From Pseudomonadota bacterium (lineage in GTDB: Bacteria > Pseudomonadota > Alphaproteobacteria > Rhizobiales > Hyphomicrobiaceae): 64,000 bases of DNA. Below, in pieces: positions 31,780 to 40,461 of this stretch. The number at the start of each line of letters is the position of its first letter. Position 1 is the first letter of the stretch. A program made the translations under genes and the position numbers. The stretch spans positions 310,001 to 374,000 of the forward strand of contig JAFECG010000022.1 in assembly GCA_018242215.1 (NCBI GenBank), written 5' to 3'. The notes under the pieces are model-generated. The model made no database searches and was not told where the DNA came from. It saw only the letters and a program-made list of their open reading frames with translations.

Positions 31780-32205
31780 TTAGCGTTTTGCGCGAGCGCG
31801 AGGAGGACCGAGGTTTTTCGCCCATTCCCACGACCGTTGCACCATCGTCAGCACGCGCTCCGGGTCGGCGCTGTCATAGCGCACGAGGAGGCAAGGCCAG
31901 CCCTCGTAGTGAGGCGTCTGCCAGAATGTTTTCGGATCGGTCTCGAGAAGGATTTGTTTGGTGTCCAGGTCGATGTGGAGAACAAAGCTTCCCTCTTCCC
32001 GAGCCGTCCCCAACATGGCCCGGCCATCGACTTTGACGGCCGGCTTGCCGTAGTGACTCGAAAGCTCCGCGCCGGGCAGCCTGATGGCGTAACTGACGAT
32101 GCTATTCCAATCGAGAGGAGACGCGTTCTTGCCACCATCTCCGCTTAGCCCGATCGCGCGTGCAGTCGACGTCATTCGCTTGCTGGACTTGGCTTTGTCT
32201 ATCAA
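31780..32205 (-). CDS. MmcQ/YjbR family protein
   Basis: A 141-residue protein with the family pattern LPGAELSSHYGKPAVKVDGRAMLG, FVLHIDLDTKQILLETDPKTFWQTPHYEGWPCLLVRYD and a C-terminal helix RSWEWAKNL. It is a CyaY-like fold proposed to bind DNA; role unknown. It starts 12 bases after the SRPBCC gene and is probably in its operon. Confidence 0.85.
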   Translation of the reverse strand: MIDKAKSSKRMTSTARAIGLSGDGGKNASPLDWNSIVSYAIRLPGAELSSHYGKPAVKVDGRAMLGTAREEGSFVLHIDLDTKQILLETDPKTFWQTPHYEGWPCLLVRYDSADPERVLTMVQRSWEWAKNLGPPRARAKR

Positions 32206-32217
32206 TTCGATCTGCCC

Positions 32218-32691
32218 TTATTCCGGAATATCAGGCTCAACGAGTTGCGCGAGCTGCGCGAGCGACTGCTGCCATCCCAGATAGCAAGCTTCCGTCGGAA
32301 TGGCGGACGGAATGCCCGACTGCTCAATGTTGATTTCGGTGCCCACCGAAACGGCTTTGAGGGCGACCGTGACATGCATGATGCCGGGCAGATTCGGGTC
32401 GTCGAAACGGTCTGTATAGCGGATGAGTTCATTCGGGACGAGTTCGAGGTACTCGCCACCAAATGAATGCCCTTTCCCCGTCGTGAAATTGCGGAACGAC
32501 ATTCTGAATTTGCCGCCGACCTTTCCCTCCATATGCTCGACCGTGCACGTAAAGCCGTATGGCGGCAGCCATTTGGCCAACGCCTCGGCTTCGAGGAAGG
32601 CGCGATAGACCTTTTCCGGCTCGGTGGCGAGGACCCGATGCAAACGGATGGTATTGGTTTGTGATGCGGCAGCTTTCTGTTTAGCAGACAC
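32218..32691 (-). CDS. SRPBCC/AHSA1 family protein
   Basis: A 157-residue START-like protein: RLHRVLATEPEKVYRAFLEAEALAKWLPPYGF, GGKFRMSFRNFTTG, GEYLELVPNELIRYTDRFDDPN, and C-terminal TEACYLGWQQSLAQLAQLVEP. It binds small hydrophobic ligands or assists folding. GTG 32691 was chosen because AAGGAG is seven bases before it; the longer frame to 32838 is Arg/Ser-rich and unlike the family. Divergent from the ECF42 cluster, whose companions often include such proteins. Confidence 0.85.
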   Translation of the reverse strand: MSAKQKAAASQTNTIRLHRVLATEPEKVYRAFLEAEALAKWLPPYGFTCTVEHMEGKVGGKFRMSFRNFTTGKGHSFGGEYLELVPNELIRYTDRFDDPNLPGIMHVTVALKAVSVGTEINIEQSGIPSAIPTEACYLGWQQSLAQLAQLVEPDIPE

Positions 32692-32963
32692 GACGTCGCT
32701 CCTTGTTTTCGCGAACGGGGCGGATCTCCCTGAAGGTCGCGCCCTCCGCTTTAAAGACGTTCGGTCCTTGACTGATCCGACACACGACTGAAGCGATTTT
32801 TGGACATCAGCTTCGGCGCCGATCCAGGTGCTCGTCATGGATCGTTTGGTGTTTCATGCTAATGACCGGCCCCACGAGCGGCTGGGGCACCGGCCTTTTT
32901 TTCTCGATGCTGTCGGGCGTGCCGTGGTTGAGACGTCCTTGGAACGGCCAATGAGGAGATGCC

Positions 32964-33353
32964 ATGCTCTACACCCTGCTTTGTTACAACAAAGAAGACG
33001 TCGTGTGGTCCTGGAGCAAGGAGGAAGACGACGCGGTGATGAATCGACTGAATGTGGTTCACGAAAAACTCGTGAAGGAAGGCAAGCTAGGGCCGGCGCT
33101 GCGGTTGTTGCCGACGACGACCGCCACGACGCTGCGCGCGCCCGACATGGTGATCGACGGGCCATTCGCAGAGACGAAAGAGCAGCTTCTCGGGTTCTAC
33201 GTCATCGATGTGGCCGACCTCGACGCCGCGTTGGCCGTTGCGCGAGAGCTTTCTGCCGCCAATCCGACAAGCGTTTACGAAATCCGCCCGATAGCGCTCT
33301 ACGTGCCCGAAGCGCGTGAGAATGCCCCGAAAGATCGCGTCAAAGCCTATTGA
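32964..33353 (+). CDS. YciI/DGPF-domain protein of the ECF42 cluster
   Basis: A 129-residue YCII-related protein containing the DGPF motif (VIDGPFAETKEQLLGFYVIDVADLDAALAVA). DGPF proteins are the standard partners of ECF42 sigma factors and are known targets of them in other bacteria. Its stop lies one base before the sigma factor ATG, so they form one operon. Confidence 0.9.
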   Translation: MLYTLLCYNKEDVVWSWSKEEDDAVMNRLNVVHEKLVKEGKLGPALRLLPTTTATTLRAPDMVIDGPFAETKEQLLGFYVIDVADLDAALAVARELSAANPTSVYEIRPIALYVPEARENAPKDRVKAY

Positions 33354-33354
33354 G

Positions 33355-34608
33355 ATGAACCAAGTGATCCATGATCCGGCCTGGATCGACAGCACACTGA
33401 CTGCTGCACGGCCGCAAGCCGTCAGTGCGCTGCTGCGCTATTTCCGCGACATGGACACGGCGGAAGAGGCCTATCAGGAGGCCTGTCTTCGTGCGCTCCG
33501 GAACTGGCCACGAAATGGTCCGCCGCGCGATCCGGTGGCGTGGCTGATCCTGGTCGGGCGCAATGCAGCCCTTGATCGAACCCGACGTCAAAGCCGCGAC
33601 GTGGCGCTGCCTCCGGATGATGTGATTTCCGATCTCAACGATGCGGAGGCGCCGCTCGTCGACCGCCTCGATGAATCCCATTATCGCGACGATGTTCTGC
33701 GCTTGCTTTTCATCTGCTGCCATCCGGAGCTTCCGGCGACCCAGCAGATCGCGCTGGCTCTGCGCATCGTCTCCGGTCTTTCGGTGCCACAAATCGCGCG
33801 CGCGTTCCTGGTGAGCGACGCCGCGATGGAGCAGCGCATCACGCGTGCCAAAGCACGTATTGCAAAGGCAGACGTGCCGTTCGAAACACCGGATGCCGTC
33901 GAGCGAAACGAGCGGCTCGCCGCCGTCGGGACGATGATCTACCTGCTTTTCAACGAAGGCTATACGGCCGGAAACGAACCGGCGCGCGCTTCCCTTTGCG
34001 ATGAGGCTATTCGACTGGCGCGGCTGCTCCTACGCCTGTTCCCGGTCGAGCCCGAAATCATGGGCCTCACAGCATTGATGCTGTTGCAGCAATCACGCTT
34101 ACCCGCGCGATTTGACCATGCAGGCGATGCCATACTTCTTGAAGATCAAGATCGCTCGCTCTGGAACAGGAAGCTCATAAACGAAGGTCTGGCGCTGCTG
34201 GACAAGGCGATGCGTCACAATCAGCCCGGCCCATATCAGGTGCAGGCGGCCATCGCGGCAACGCATGCGCGCGCCGCAAGTTTTGCAGAAACGGATTGGG
34301 CCGCGATCGATGCGCTTTATGCGGCGCTCGAACGGATGCAGCCGTCGCCTGTCGTAACGCTGAACCGCGCGGTCGCCATCGCGAAGTTGCATGGGCCGGA
34401 AGCGGGTCTTGGCATGATCGCGCCGCTGGAAAAAGCCCTCTCCAGCTACTTTCACTATTTTGGAGCCCGCGGCGCATTCCTGCTGCAGCTCGGTCGGACC
34501 GCCGAAGCCCGCGCGGACTTCGACCGCGCGATTTCTTTGGCGGGCACCCCCGCTCAGGCGGCGCACATCCGGCAACATCTCGATCGTCTCATTCAGGATG
34601 CGAAATAG
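33355..34608 (+). CDS. ECF42-type RNA polymerase sigma factor with C-terminal extension
   Basis: A 417-residue sigma factor. Region 2 spans about 10-80 (LLRYFRDMDTAEEAYQEACLRALRNWP; DPVAWLILVGRNAALDRTRR). Region 4 spans about 120-185 (CHPELPATQQIALALRIVSGLSVPQIARAFLVSDAAMEQRITRAK). A helical, TPR-like extension of about 200 residues follows, as in the ECF42 group, which has no anti-sigma factor and is regulated through this extension. ATG 33355 follows the YciI stop; an upstream in-frame ATG overlaps it. Confidence 0.9.
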   Translation: MNQVIHDPAWIDSTLTAARPQAVSALLRYFRDMDTAEEAYQEACLRALRNWPRNGPPRDPVAWLILVGRNAALDRTRRQSRDVALPPDDVISDLNDAEAPLVDRLDESHYRDDVLRLLFICCHPELPATQQIALALRIVSGLSVPQIARAFLVSDAAMEQRITRAKARIAKADVPFETPDAVERNERLAAVGTMIYLLFNEGYTAGNEPARASLCDEAIRLARLLLRLFPVEPEIMGLTALMLLQQSRLPARFDHAGDAILLEDQDRSLWNRKLINEGLALLDKAMRHNQPGPYQVQAAIAATHARAASFAETDWAAIDALYAALERMQPSPVVTLNRAVAIAKLHGPEAGLGMIAPLEKALSSYFHYFGARGAFLLQLGRTAEARADFDRAISLAGTPAQAAHIRQHLDRLIQDAK

Positions 34609-34680
34609 AATTTTCGAAAGCGGTGTCTGTTTTGTGCCTCTTCGCCCGTCCTGGAAGATGTCGTCAAACGGGAGAGCATC

Positions 34681-35088
34681 ATGTCCAATGAAGCCAAGGC
34701 ACCGGTCAAAGGTGGCGCGATCGTTTACCTCGCGGTCGATGGCGCGGTGAAAGCCGCTGAGTTCTACCAGAAGGCTTTTGCCGGCGAGTTGGCAACGCTC
34801 TTTCCGCCCGACGAGAAGGGCCGCACGATGCATGCCCACCTCTACATCAACGGATCGTCCGTCATGCTCGGTGATTTTTATCCCGAGCACGGGCACCCGG
34901 TGGTCAAGCCCGCCGGTTTCAACATCACGCTTACGGTCGACGATACCGACGCGTGGTACGCGCGGGCAATCGCTGCGGGATGTTCGCCGAAGATGCCGGT
35001 CGCCGACATGTTCTGGGGAGATCGATACGGTCAGGTCCTGGATCCGTTTGGCGTGATCTGGGCGATCAACGGACCCGTAAGGAAGTAG
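34681..35088 (+). CDS. VOC/PhnB-like glyoxalase-fold protein
   Basis: A 135-residue protein with two beta-alpha-beta-beta-beta units: IVYLAVDGAVKAAEFYQKAFAGELATLF...MHAHLYINGSSVMLGDFYPEHG and ITLTVDDTDAWYARAIAAG...DMFWGDRYGQVLDPFGVIWAI. PhnB-like proteins lack a proven reaction and often accompany ECF42 genes. It lies 72 bases after the sigma factor and GGGAG precedes the ATG. Confidence 0.9.
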   Translation: MSNEAKAPVKGGAIVYLAVDGAVKAAEFYQKAFAGELATLFPPDEKGRTMHAHLYINGSSVMLGDFYPEHGHPVVKPAGFNITLTVDDTDAWYARAIAAGCSPKMPVADMFWGDRYGQVLDPFGVIWAINGPVRK

Positions 35089-35117
35089 TCCGGACCTTGA
35101 ATGAAAGGAGAAACGCA

Positions 35118-35468
35118 ATGAAAAACTATCTCGCTGTATTCCTAGGGAAGCCCGAAGCGATGGAAGCCTGGAAGAAGCTTTCCGATGCCGACCGCAAAGA
35201 ACGCGAGCAAAAAGGTATGGCGGCGTGGCACAAATGGGTGTCGGACCACAAAGACGCGATCGCCGAGATGGGGTCGCCGCTAGGCAAGACGAAGCGTGCC
35301 GACAAGACCGGCATTTCGGACACCCGCAACGAATTGGGTGGATGGACGGTCGTCAAGGCAAACTCGCAGGAGGAGGCCGCAAAGCTATTCCTCAATCATC
35401 CGCACTTCACGATTTTTCCCGGTGACCGGGTTGAAGTGATGGAGTGCCTGCCCATTCCCGGAATGTGA
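35118..35468 (+). CDS. YciI-like protein
   Basis: A 116-residue protein: MKNYLAVFLGKPEAMEAWKKLS, MAAWHKWVSDHKDAIAEMGSPLG, NELGGWTVVKANSQEEAAKLFLNHPHFTIFPGDRVEVMECLPIP. The HPHFTIFPGDRVEVMECLP ending is typical of YciI-like proteins. ATG 35118 has AAAGGAG seven bases before it. Last gene of the ECF42 operon; a hairpin terminator follows. Confidence 0.85.
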   Translation: MKNYLAVFLGKPEAMEAWKKLSDADRKEREQKGMAAWHKWVSDHKDAIAEMGSPLGKTKRADKTGISDTRNELGGWTVVKANSQEEAAKLFLNHPHFTIFPGDRVEVMECLPIPGM

Positions 35469-35501
35469 CAGCAGCACGGTTTTCCGCCGATCGAAAAGAA
35501 A

Positions 35502-35531
35502 AAGCCCCTGCTTCGGGTCAAGCGGGGGCTT
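35502..35531. terminator. Hairpin terminator after the ECF42 cluster
   Basis: AAGCCCCTGCTT (35502-35513) pairs with AAGCGGGGGCTT (35520-35531), with one G-T pair and a six-base loop. It is preceded by an A-run and lies between convergent genes, so it may serve both. Confidence 0.75.
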
Positions 35532-35623
35532 CAAGTTGAGGTCTGTAACGCCGCGACTATATGTGAACAGCGATTCCATTAAATTGCTGGCTAACCCCTC
35601 CGTAAAAATACGATGCCGCGCAG

Positions 35624-36583
35624 CTAGAATGAAAGGCGCGTGGTAATGATCCAATTGCTATCATAGGTCGGCGTCAGCACCGGCGAGGTCGTTTTTGGTG
35701 TCACGGCAAACTGATAGCCGGCACCGACGATCAGATTGCTGTCGTCGCAGACCTTGAAGCGGCCGAGGATGAGCCCCGGCGTCAGGAAGACTTGGTCTTT
35801 ACCGCTGCGCTCGCCATCCGCCCAATGGGTGTAGTTCACCTCGAATTCCGGCCAGAAGTATTTGGCAATATGGTATTGAAAAGCGACATTGGTGACGATC
35901 GATGTCCCGATTTCGTTCTCGTGCTCCAGCGGGATCGGGACGCCAACTGTGGCCTGAATGTCGAAGTCTCCCCAGCCCTTGCCGGCTGCGAGTGTCGGCG
36001 TCACGACCCAGGCATCGTTAGTGAATGGCACCTCTCCCGTCGGGGCCTGCACGCCGAAAAATGCCGTTACGATGTAATCGCCGTTCTCCTTGTTGGCACT
36101 GATGAGGCGCTGCTTGATCGTGACGGCTGGCCAGTCACCCCAGCCTGAGGCCTGCTTCTCATGCGTGCGCTCGTCATAGGGCGGCAGATTGATGAGCACT
36201 TCGTTGGTCATCGTCGGAATGACCTCGAGCCCCTTGCCGCCGTCATAAACGTTCAGATGACCGCCGTTTCCCATCTGCTCGAAGAACTGGTCAGAGCGGA
36301 ACTCCTGTTCCAATCTCGGCGTCACAGTGGCGAGCGGCGTCATCCAATCGGGCTGCGAGGCCTTCGCCGCGCGCGCGATTTCCTGCCATCGTTCCCAGAA
36401 ATCATCAATTGGATCGGTCGCTTCAGGGTCCGAAGTCGCGCCGAGGTAACTCGGCGCGGGCATGGTCAGGTCTTGAGGGACGCCTGAGCCCTCGCCCGTC
36501 TGCGGCAAACCTCCGGCGACCACCGGCGATGCGCAACAGCACCCAAGAAACAATGTCGCTCCCAACGTCCTGTAGATCCCCAT
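35624..36583 (-). CDS. Outer-membrane beta-barrel protein
   Basis: A 319-residue protein with a signal peptide (to about residue 24; its CCCAS stretch could also be a lipobox-like site). The periplasmic N-terminus is followed by alternating beta strands (NEVLINLPPYDE, GDYIVTAFFGVQAPTG, FDIQATVGVPIPLE, QVFLTPGLILGRF, NLIVGAGYQFAV) and a C-terminal Phe (WIITTRLSF) of the kind read by the BAM complex. No porin family was recognised; a transporter of the phenol-pathway type is possible. Confidence 0.65.
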   Translation of the reverse strand: MGIYRTLGATLFLGCCCASPVVAGGLPQTGEGSGVPQDLTMPAPSYLGATSDPEATDPIDDFWERWQEIARAAKASQPDWMTPLATVTPRLEQEFRSDQFFEQMGNGGHLNVYDGGKGLEVIPTMTNEVLINLPPYDERTHEKQASGWGDWPAVTIKQRLISANKENGDYIVTAFFGVQAPTGEVPFTNDAWVVTPTLAAGKGWGDFDIQATVGVPIPLEHENEIGTSIVTNVAFQYHIAKYFWPEFEVNYTHWADGERSGKDQVFLTPGLILGRFKVCDDSNLIVGAGYQFAVTPKTTSPVLTPTYDSNWIITTRLSF

Positions 36584-36782
36584 AGCAGTCCCCCAACATT
36601 ATTTCCGACTCGCTATATCGCAAAAAGCTGACGCACGTCTCGCCAGAAAACAACCGTCAGTATTGCATGGTCCGTATTCATACGGATCTATGCAAGATCA
36701 AATCAGGTGGGCAGGAGCAGCAACAAGAGCATGGCGCTTTGACGCCTGGAGTCCGATTGCTACGCATCGGAGACGAGATTTC

Positions 36783-37568
36783 ATGTCCTTTCTGCGTACG
36801 TCGACCAGCATTTTGGCGTTGATCGTCGTCATGGGGATTTCTGGCGCTGGACCCGATGCGCTCGCTGAAGGCGCGGACCCTTGCGCCGATGCGCTAACGC
36901 CCGCGCAGCACATCTTTGCGTGCACGGCCGTCATCGAAGGTGGCGCGGGATCGCCGGCAAACGTGGAAATTGCTTACCTCAACCGCGGTCTCGCCTATTT
37001 CGCCACCAGTGATTTCCCGAAGGCCGTTTCCGATTTCAACAAGGCGATCACGCTTTCGCCGCAAGATGAGACCGCTTACGAAGCGCGCGCCATCGTTTTT
37101 GCGTCAGAACACGCCTACGACAAAGCGATTGCCGACGATCAGGCCGCAATCCATATCAATCCGCTCAGCGTCCGAGCCTATAACAACCTCGCGATCGCTT
37201 TGCGATCCGAGGGAAAATTCAAAGATGCGCTGGCGAGTTACAATCGCGCCATCGAACTCGCGCCGAACGAGCAGAAGCTCTATTTCAATCGCGCCAAAAG
37301 CCTCGCGTCGCTTGGCCGGATAAAGGATGCCATCCGCGACTACGATCATGCGATCGCACTCGATCCGTCATTGCTCAACGCCTATATCGGGCGGGGTAAC
37401 GCCTATGGCGCGATTGGCGATCTAGCAAAAGCCCGCGCCGATTTCGATCATGTGCTCGCGATCGATCCCATGAACAACGCTGCGATCGTGGACAAGCTGG
37501 CGCTCGATCGGTTGCCCAATAAGCGCGCACAGACAGACGATCCGTCCGTGGTCACGACCGCAAAATAA
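36783..37568 (+). CDS. Secreted tetratricopeptide-repeat protein
   Basis: A 261-residue protein from ATG 36783, with GGAG about nine bases upstream. It has a signal peptide (MSFLRTSTSILALIVVMGISG...ALAEG). About five TPR units follow, each ending in the family pattern (DFPKAVSDFNKAITLSPQD; AYDKAIADDQAAIHINPLS; KFKDALASYNRAIELAPNE; RIKDAIRDYDHAIALDPSL; DLAKARADFDHVLAIDPMN). It is probably a periplasmic scaffold. Partner unknown. Confidence 0.8.
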   Translation: MSFLRTSTSILALIVVMGISGAGPDALAEGADPCADALTPAQHIFACTAVIEGGAGSPANVEIAYLNRGLAYFATSDFPKAVSDFNKAITLSPQDETAYEARAIVFASEHAYDKAIADDQAAIHINPLSVRAYNNLAIALRSEGKFKDALASYNRAIELAPNEQKLYFNRAKSLASLGRIKDAIRDYDHAIALDPSLLNAYIGRGNAYGAIGDLAKARADFDHVLAIDPMNNAAIVDKLALDRLPNKRAQTDDPSVVTTAK

Positions 37569-37618
37569 GCTGGTGGCTTCTTAGCCTTCGTTCTCGTCGC
37601 CCGAAAATCCGTTTGTGC

Positions 37619-39151
37619 TCAATCATGCAGATGATCAAAGGCAGCGAGAACCGCCGGCCGGGCACGCGGTGCTGGCAGGTCTTGCTCGAACATTTCCCAA
37701 CCGCCGCCAAGCGCCTTATAGACGGCGATGAACGCTGTCGCCGCGTCGGCCTTAGCCTGTACGTACTGAAGGTTCAGCTCGTCGTACTGCCGTTCGGCAT
37801 CGAGCACGTTGAGCGAGTCGGTCACACCGCGATCATAGCGTTCGCTCGCGACGTCAACCGCGCCTTTGCTTTCCTTGACTGCAGTCGCCAAAGATTTGAG
37901 CTGCGCCATCGCAGCACGATACCGTGACAACGCAACGTTGGCTTCCTCCACGCTCGAAATGACGACGCGTTTGTAGGTCAGATACTGTGCGTCGGCCTGG
38001 AGCTGTTGGATATGCACGAGCGAATCGAGCGTCCCGAAATCGAGCAGCGGCCAATATAGCGACGGCCCGACCGAGTAGATGCTTTTCGTTATGACCGGCA
38101 CGACTCCGAGGCCTTGGCCCTGCAGACCGCCGCCTGCCGTGATCGCGACGCGGGGAAAAAGATCCGCAACCGCAACGCCGATGCGCGCCGTTTCGACCGC
38201 AAGCTGACGCTCTGCGGCGCGCACATCCGGCCGTCGGCGGATCACGTCGACGGGCATTCCCGTCTTCAGACGATCAGGCGTGTCGGGAATTCTGCGATTG
38301 TTGCGCAACTGCTGGCAGATACCGCCCGAATAGGTGCCGAGCAGCACGGCAATGCGCGCACAGCCCGCATATTCGTCGGCGGCGAGCGGAGCCAACTCGG
38401 CCTTGAGGATCGCGAGCTGACGCGAGGCAAGCCGCACGTCGAGTTCATTCGTCAGACCGCGATCGAAGCGTGTCTTCATGATGTCGAGCGTCTTCTGCGC
38501 CCTCGCGATGTTTCCGTTCGCCACTTTGATCTTCGCCTGCACGCCTCGTGTCGCGATGTAGGCGCGTGCGACTTCAGCGACGACAGAAATAAGCACCGCG
38601 TGCCGCTGCTCTACTGCGACGTCCGTCGAATATTGCGCGGCTTCATAGGCACGGCGATCTTTGCCGAAGAGGTCGAGTTCCCAACCCGCGTCGAAGCCCG
38701 CGACGTGCGTAATCTCTTCGAGGCCATTTGTATTCGTCGCAGCATTGAGCGGTGCCGACACACGGCCTTTGGTCGAATTGGTTCCAGTGCCCCGGCCTGC
38801 ACCCGCGCTCGCCTCCACGATCGGCAATGCCAGTCCGCGGACTGCAACTTCGTTGGCGCGGGCAGCGCGAATATGATCGGCTGCGATTTCGATATCCGGG
38901 TTCGCAACTATGGCGCGTTCGATCAGCGATTCGAGTTGGGGATCCTTCAGAAGAGTCCACCACCGGACGATGGCAGGTGAACCGGCCTGAACGACGGCTA
39001 CGGAGCTATGTCCTTCGCCACTGAGGCTTCCGGTCGTGAACATCGCCGGCGCGCCGATGTGCGGCAGCAGGTAGTCCGGCCCGACAGCGCATCCCGATAG
39101 CCCCCCGGCCAAGATCGGAAGCAGATATTTCAGTCCCCCCCGACGCCTCAT
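37619..39151 (-). CDS. RND efflux outer-membrane factor lipoprotein (NodT/OprM family)
   Basis: A 510-residue protein with a lipoprotein signal (LAGGLSGCAVGPDYLLP; Cys21). It has two repeats of the TolC-type fold, each with long helices and Ala-rich strands (DPQLESLIERAIVANPDIEIAADHIRAARANE; DRGLTNELDVRLASRQLAILKAEL; RYDRGVTDSLNVLDAERQYDEL). It forms the outer-membrane channel of the pump. Its ATG overlaps the adaptor stop (TGATG). Third gene of the operon. Confidence 0.92.
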   Translation of the reverse strand: MRRRGGLKYLLPILAGGLSGCAVGPDYLLPHIGAPAMFTTGSLSGEGHSSVAVVQAGSPAIVRWWTLLKDPQLESLIERAIVANPDIEIAADHIRAARANEVAVRGLALPIVEASAGAGRGTGTNSTKGRVSAPLNAATNTNGLEEITHVAGFDAGWELDLFGKDRRAYEAAQYSTDVAVEQRHAVLISVVAEVARAYIATRGVQAKIKVANGNIARAQKTLDIMKTRFDRGLTNELDVRLASRQLAILKAELAPLAADEYAGCARIAVLLGTYSGGICQQLRNNRRIPDTPDRLKTGMPVDVIRRRPDVRAAERQLAVETARIGVAVADLFPRVAITAGGGLQGQGLGVVPVITKSIYSVGPSLYWPLLDFGTLDSLVHIQQLQADAQYLTYKRVVISSVEEANVALSRYRAAMAQLKSLATAVKESKGAVDVASERYDRGVTDSLNVLDAERQYDELNLQYVQAKADAATAFIAVYKALGGGWEMFEQDLPAPRARPAVLAAFDHLHD

Positions 39152-40461
39152 CAGCTTTGAGCCTTGGGAACGTCGTTGTTGATCGCGACCTTGTCGCCAT
39201 CAGAGATCTGGCTATTCAGATTCAGCGCCACACGGTCTCCTACTTTGATGCCCGATGCGAGATCCAGGAAATCGCCGTTATCGGTGGCAATCGTAACGTT
39301 GCGGAAAGAAATCTTTCCGTTCTCGACGACCGCGACTTGGGGCCCTTTTCCATGAAAGACGATCGCCGCGGCCGGCACTTCCACGCTCGGCGCCTGGGCC
39401 ACATGAAATTCGACGCGAACGTACATTCCTGGTGAGAGGGCATAATTCTCGTTTGGCAGATCAGCTTCGACCAGCATCGTACGCGCCCTCGGATCGACAG
39501 ATCCGGTCGTGCGCACGATCTTGCCTTCGTAGGCCGTTCCGGAGCCATCCGACATGACCTTCACCTTCGAGCCAACGGAAAGGCGCGTGGCAACGTGCTG
39601 AGGAACCCGTGAGAAGATCCGGATTACGTTCGTTTTCTGGAGCACGAACAGCGGTGACGTATTTGCGGAACTTCCGGCGGTTACGAGGTCGCCGGGATCG
39701 ACGCGACGATCCGTGATAATGCCGTCGAAGGGAGCGGTAACATTCTTGAACTGCGTCAATGTCATCAATCCATCGACCTTGGCTTGGTCGACGGCGACCT
39801 GGGCCTTGGCTGCATTCAGTTTGGCTATGCTGCTGTCGTTCGCCGCCTTTTTCTCCTCACGCTCCTGATCGGAAACAACCCCCTTCGGCGAATCGCGCCA
39901 TCTATTATAGCTGGTTCGCGCGAAGTCGGCATCGGCCTGCCTGACTTTCGTCTCGGCCTGTGCAGCCGCCAACTCGGCACGGGCGGCGTCCAACTGCGCG
40001 TCGAGATCTGGAGTGTCGATGGTTGCCAGCACTTCGCCCTTCTTGACGCGATCGCCGATATCAACCTTCCAGTTGGCGAGATAGCCGTTGACACGAGAGT
40101 AAATGATCGTCCGATACCAAGCTGCCGTATCGCCCGGCAAAATCAGTGAATTAAATGCCGGTCCAGGCTTCGCGGCTGCCACGTCTATGAGGGGCAGCAT
40201 GGCGACGGATTTGAGTGTCTGCTGCTCGAGGCCGTATTCCTCCCGCGCCTTGATTCGGCTGACCATGACGAACGCTCCGCCAAGTCCCGCCGCAACAAGC
40301 AGTGCGATGACCGACATCCACCGTCCGGTCGATTTTGGATAGTCTTGCGCAGGCGTCATTGCAGAACTCTTCGTTGGCGATTCGTCTTGCCGGGAGACCG
40401 GATCGGTCTCGCTCGGATGCTTTTCGGCCGCGTCTGCAGCGTCATCGCGTTTCTCAAGCAT
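39151..40461 (-). CDS. RND efflux periplasmic adaptor (membrane fusion protein)
   Basis: A 436-residue protein. One N-terminal membrane helix (WMSVIALLVAAGLGGAFVMV) precedes the lipoyl part (VNGYLANWKVDIGDRVKKGEVLATIDTPDLDAQLDAARAELAAAQAE), a coiled coil, the second lipoyl half (NVTAPFDGIITDRRVDPGDLV) and a beta-barrel domain. It links pump and outer-membrane channel. ATG 40461 overlaps the pump gene's stop by eight bases; the longer frame to 40518 would lie inside the pump gene. Confidence 0.92.
   Translation of the reverse strand: MLEKRDDAADAAEKHPSETDPVSRQDESPTKSSAMTPAQDYPKSTGRWMSVIALLVAAGLGGAFVMVSRIKAREEYGLEQQTLKSVAMLPLIDVAAAKPGPAFNSLILPGDTAAWYRTIIYSRVNGYLANWKVDIGDRVKKGEVLATIDTPDLDAQLDAARAELAAAQAETKVRQADADFARTSYNRWRDSPKGVVSDQEREEKKAANDSSIAKLNAAKAQVAVDQAKVDGLMTLTQFKNVTAPFDGIITDRRVDPGDLVTAGSSANTSPLFVLQKTNVIRIFSRVPQHVATRLSVGSKVKVMSDGSGTAYEGKIVRTTGSVDPRARTMLVEADLPNENYALSPGMYVRVEFHVAQAPSVEVPAAAIVFHGKGPQVAVVENGKISFRNVTIATDNGDFLDLASGIKVGDRVALNLNSQISDGDKVAINNDVPKAQS

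Noticed and set aside
34099..35118. 339-residue minus-strand frame opposite the sigma factor and VOC genes
   Set aside because: Antisense shadow of the ECF42 cluster; composition is not protein-like.
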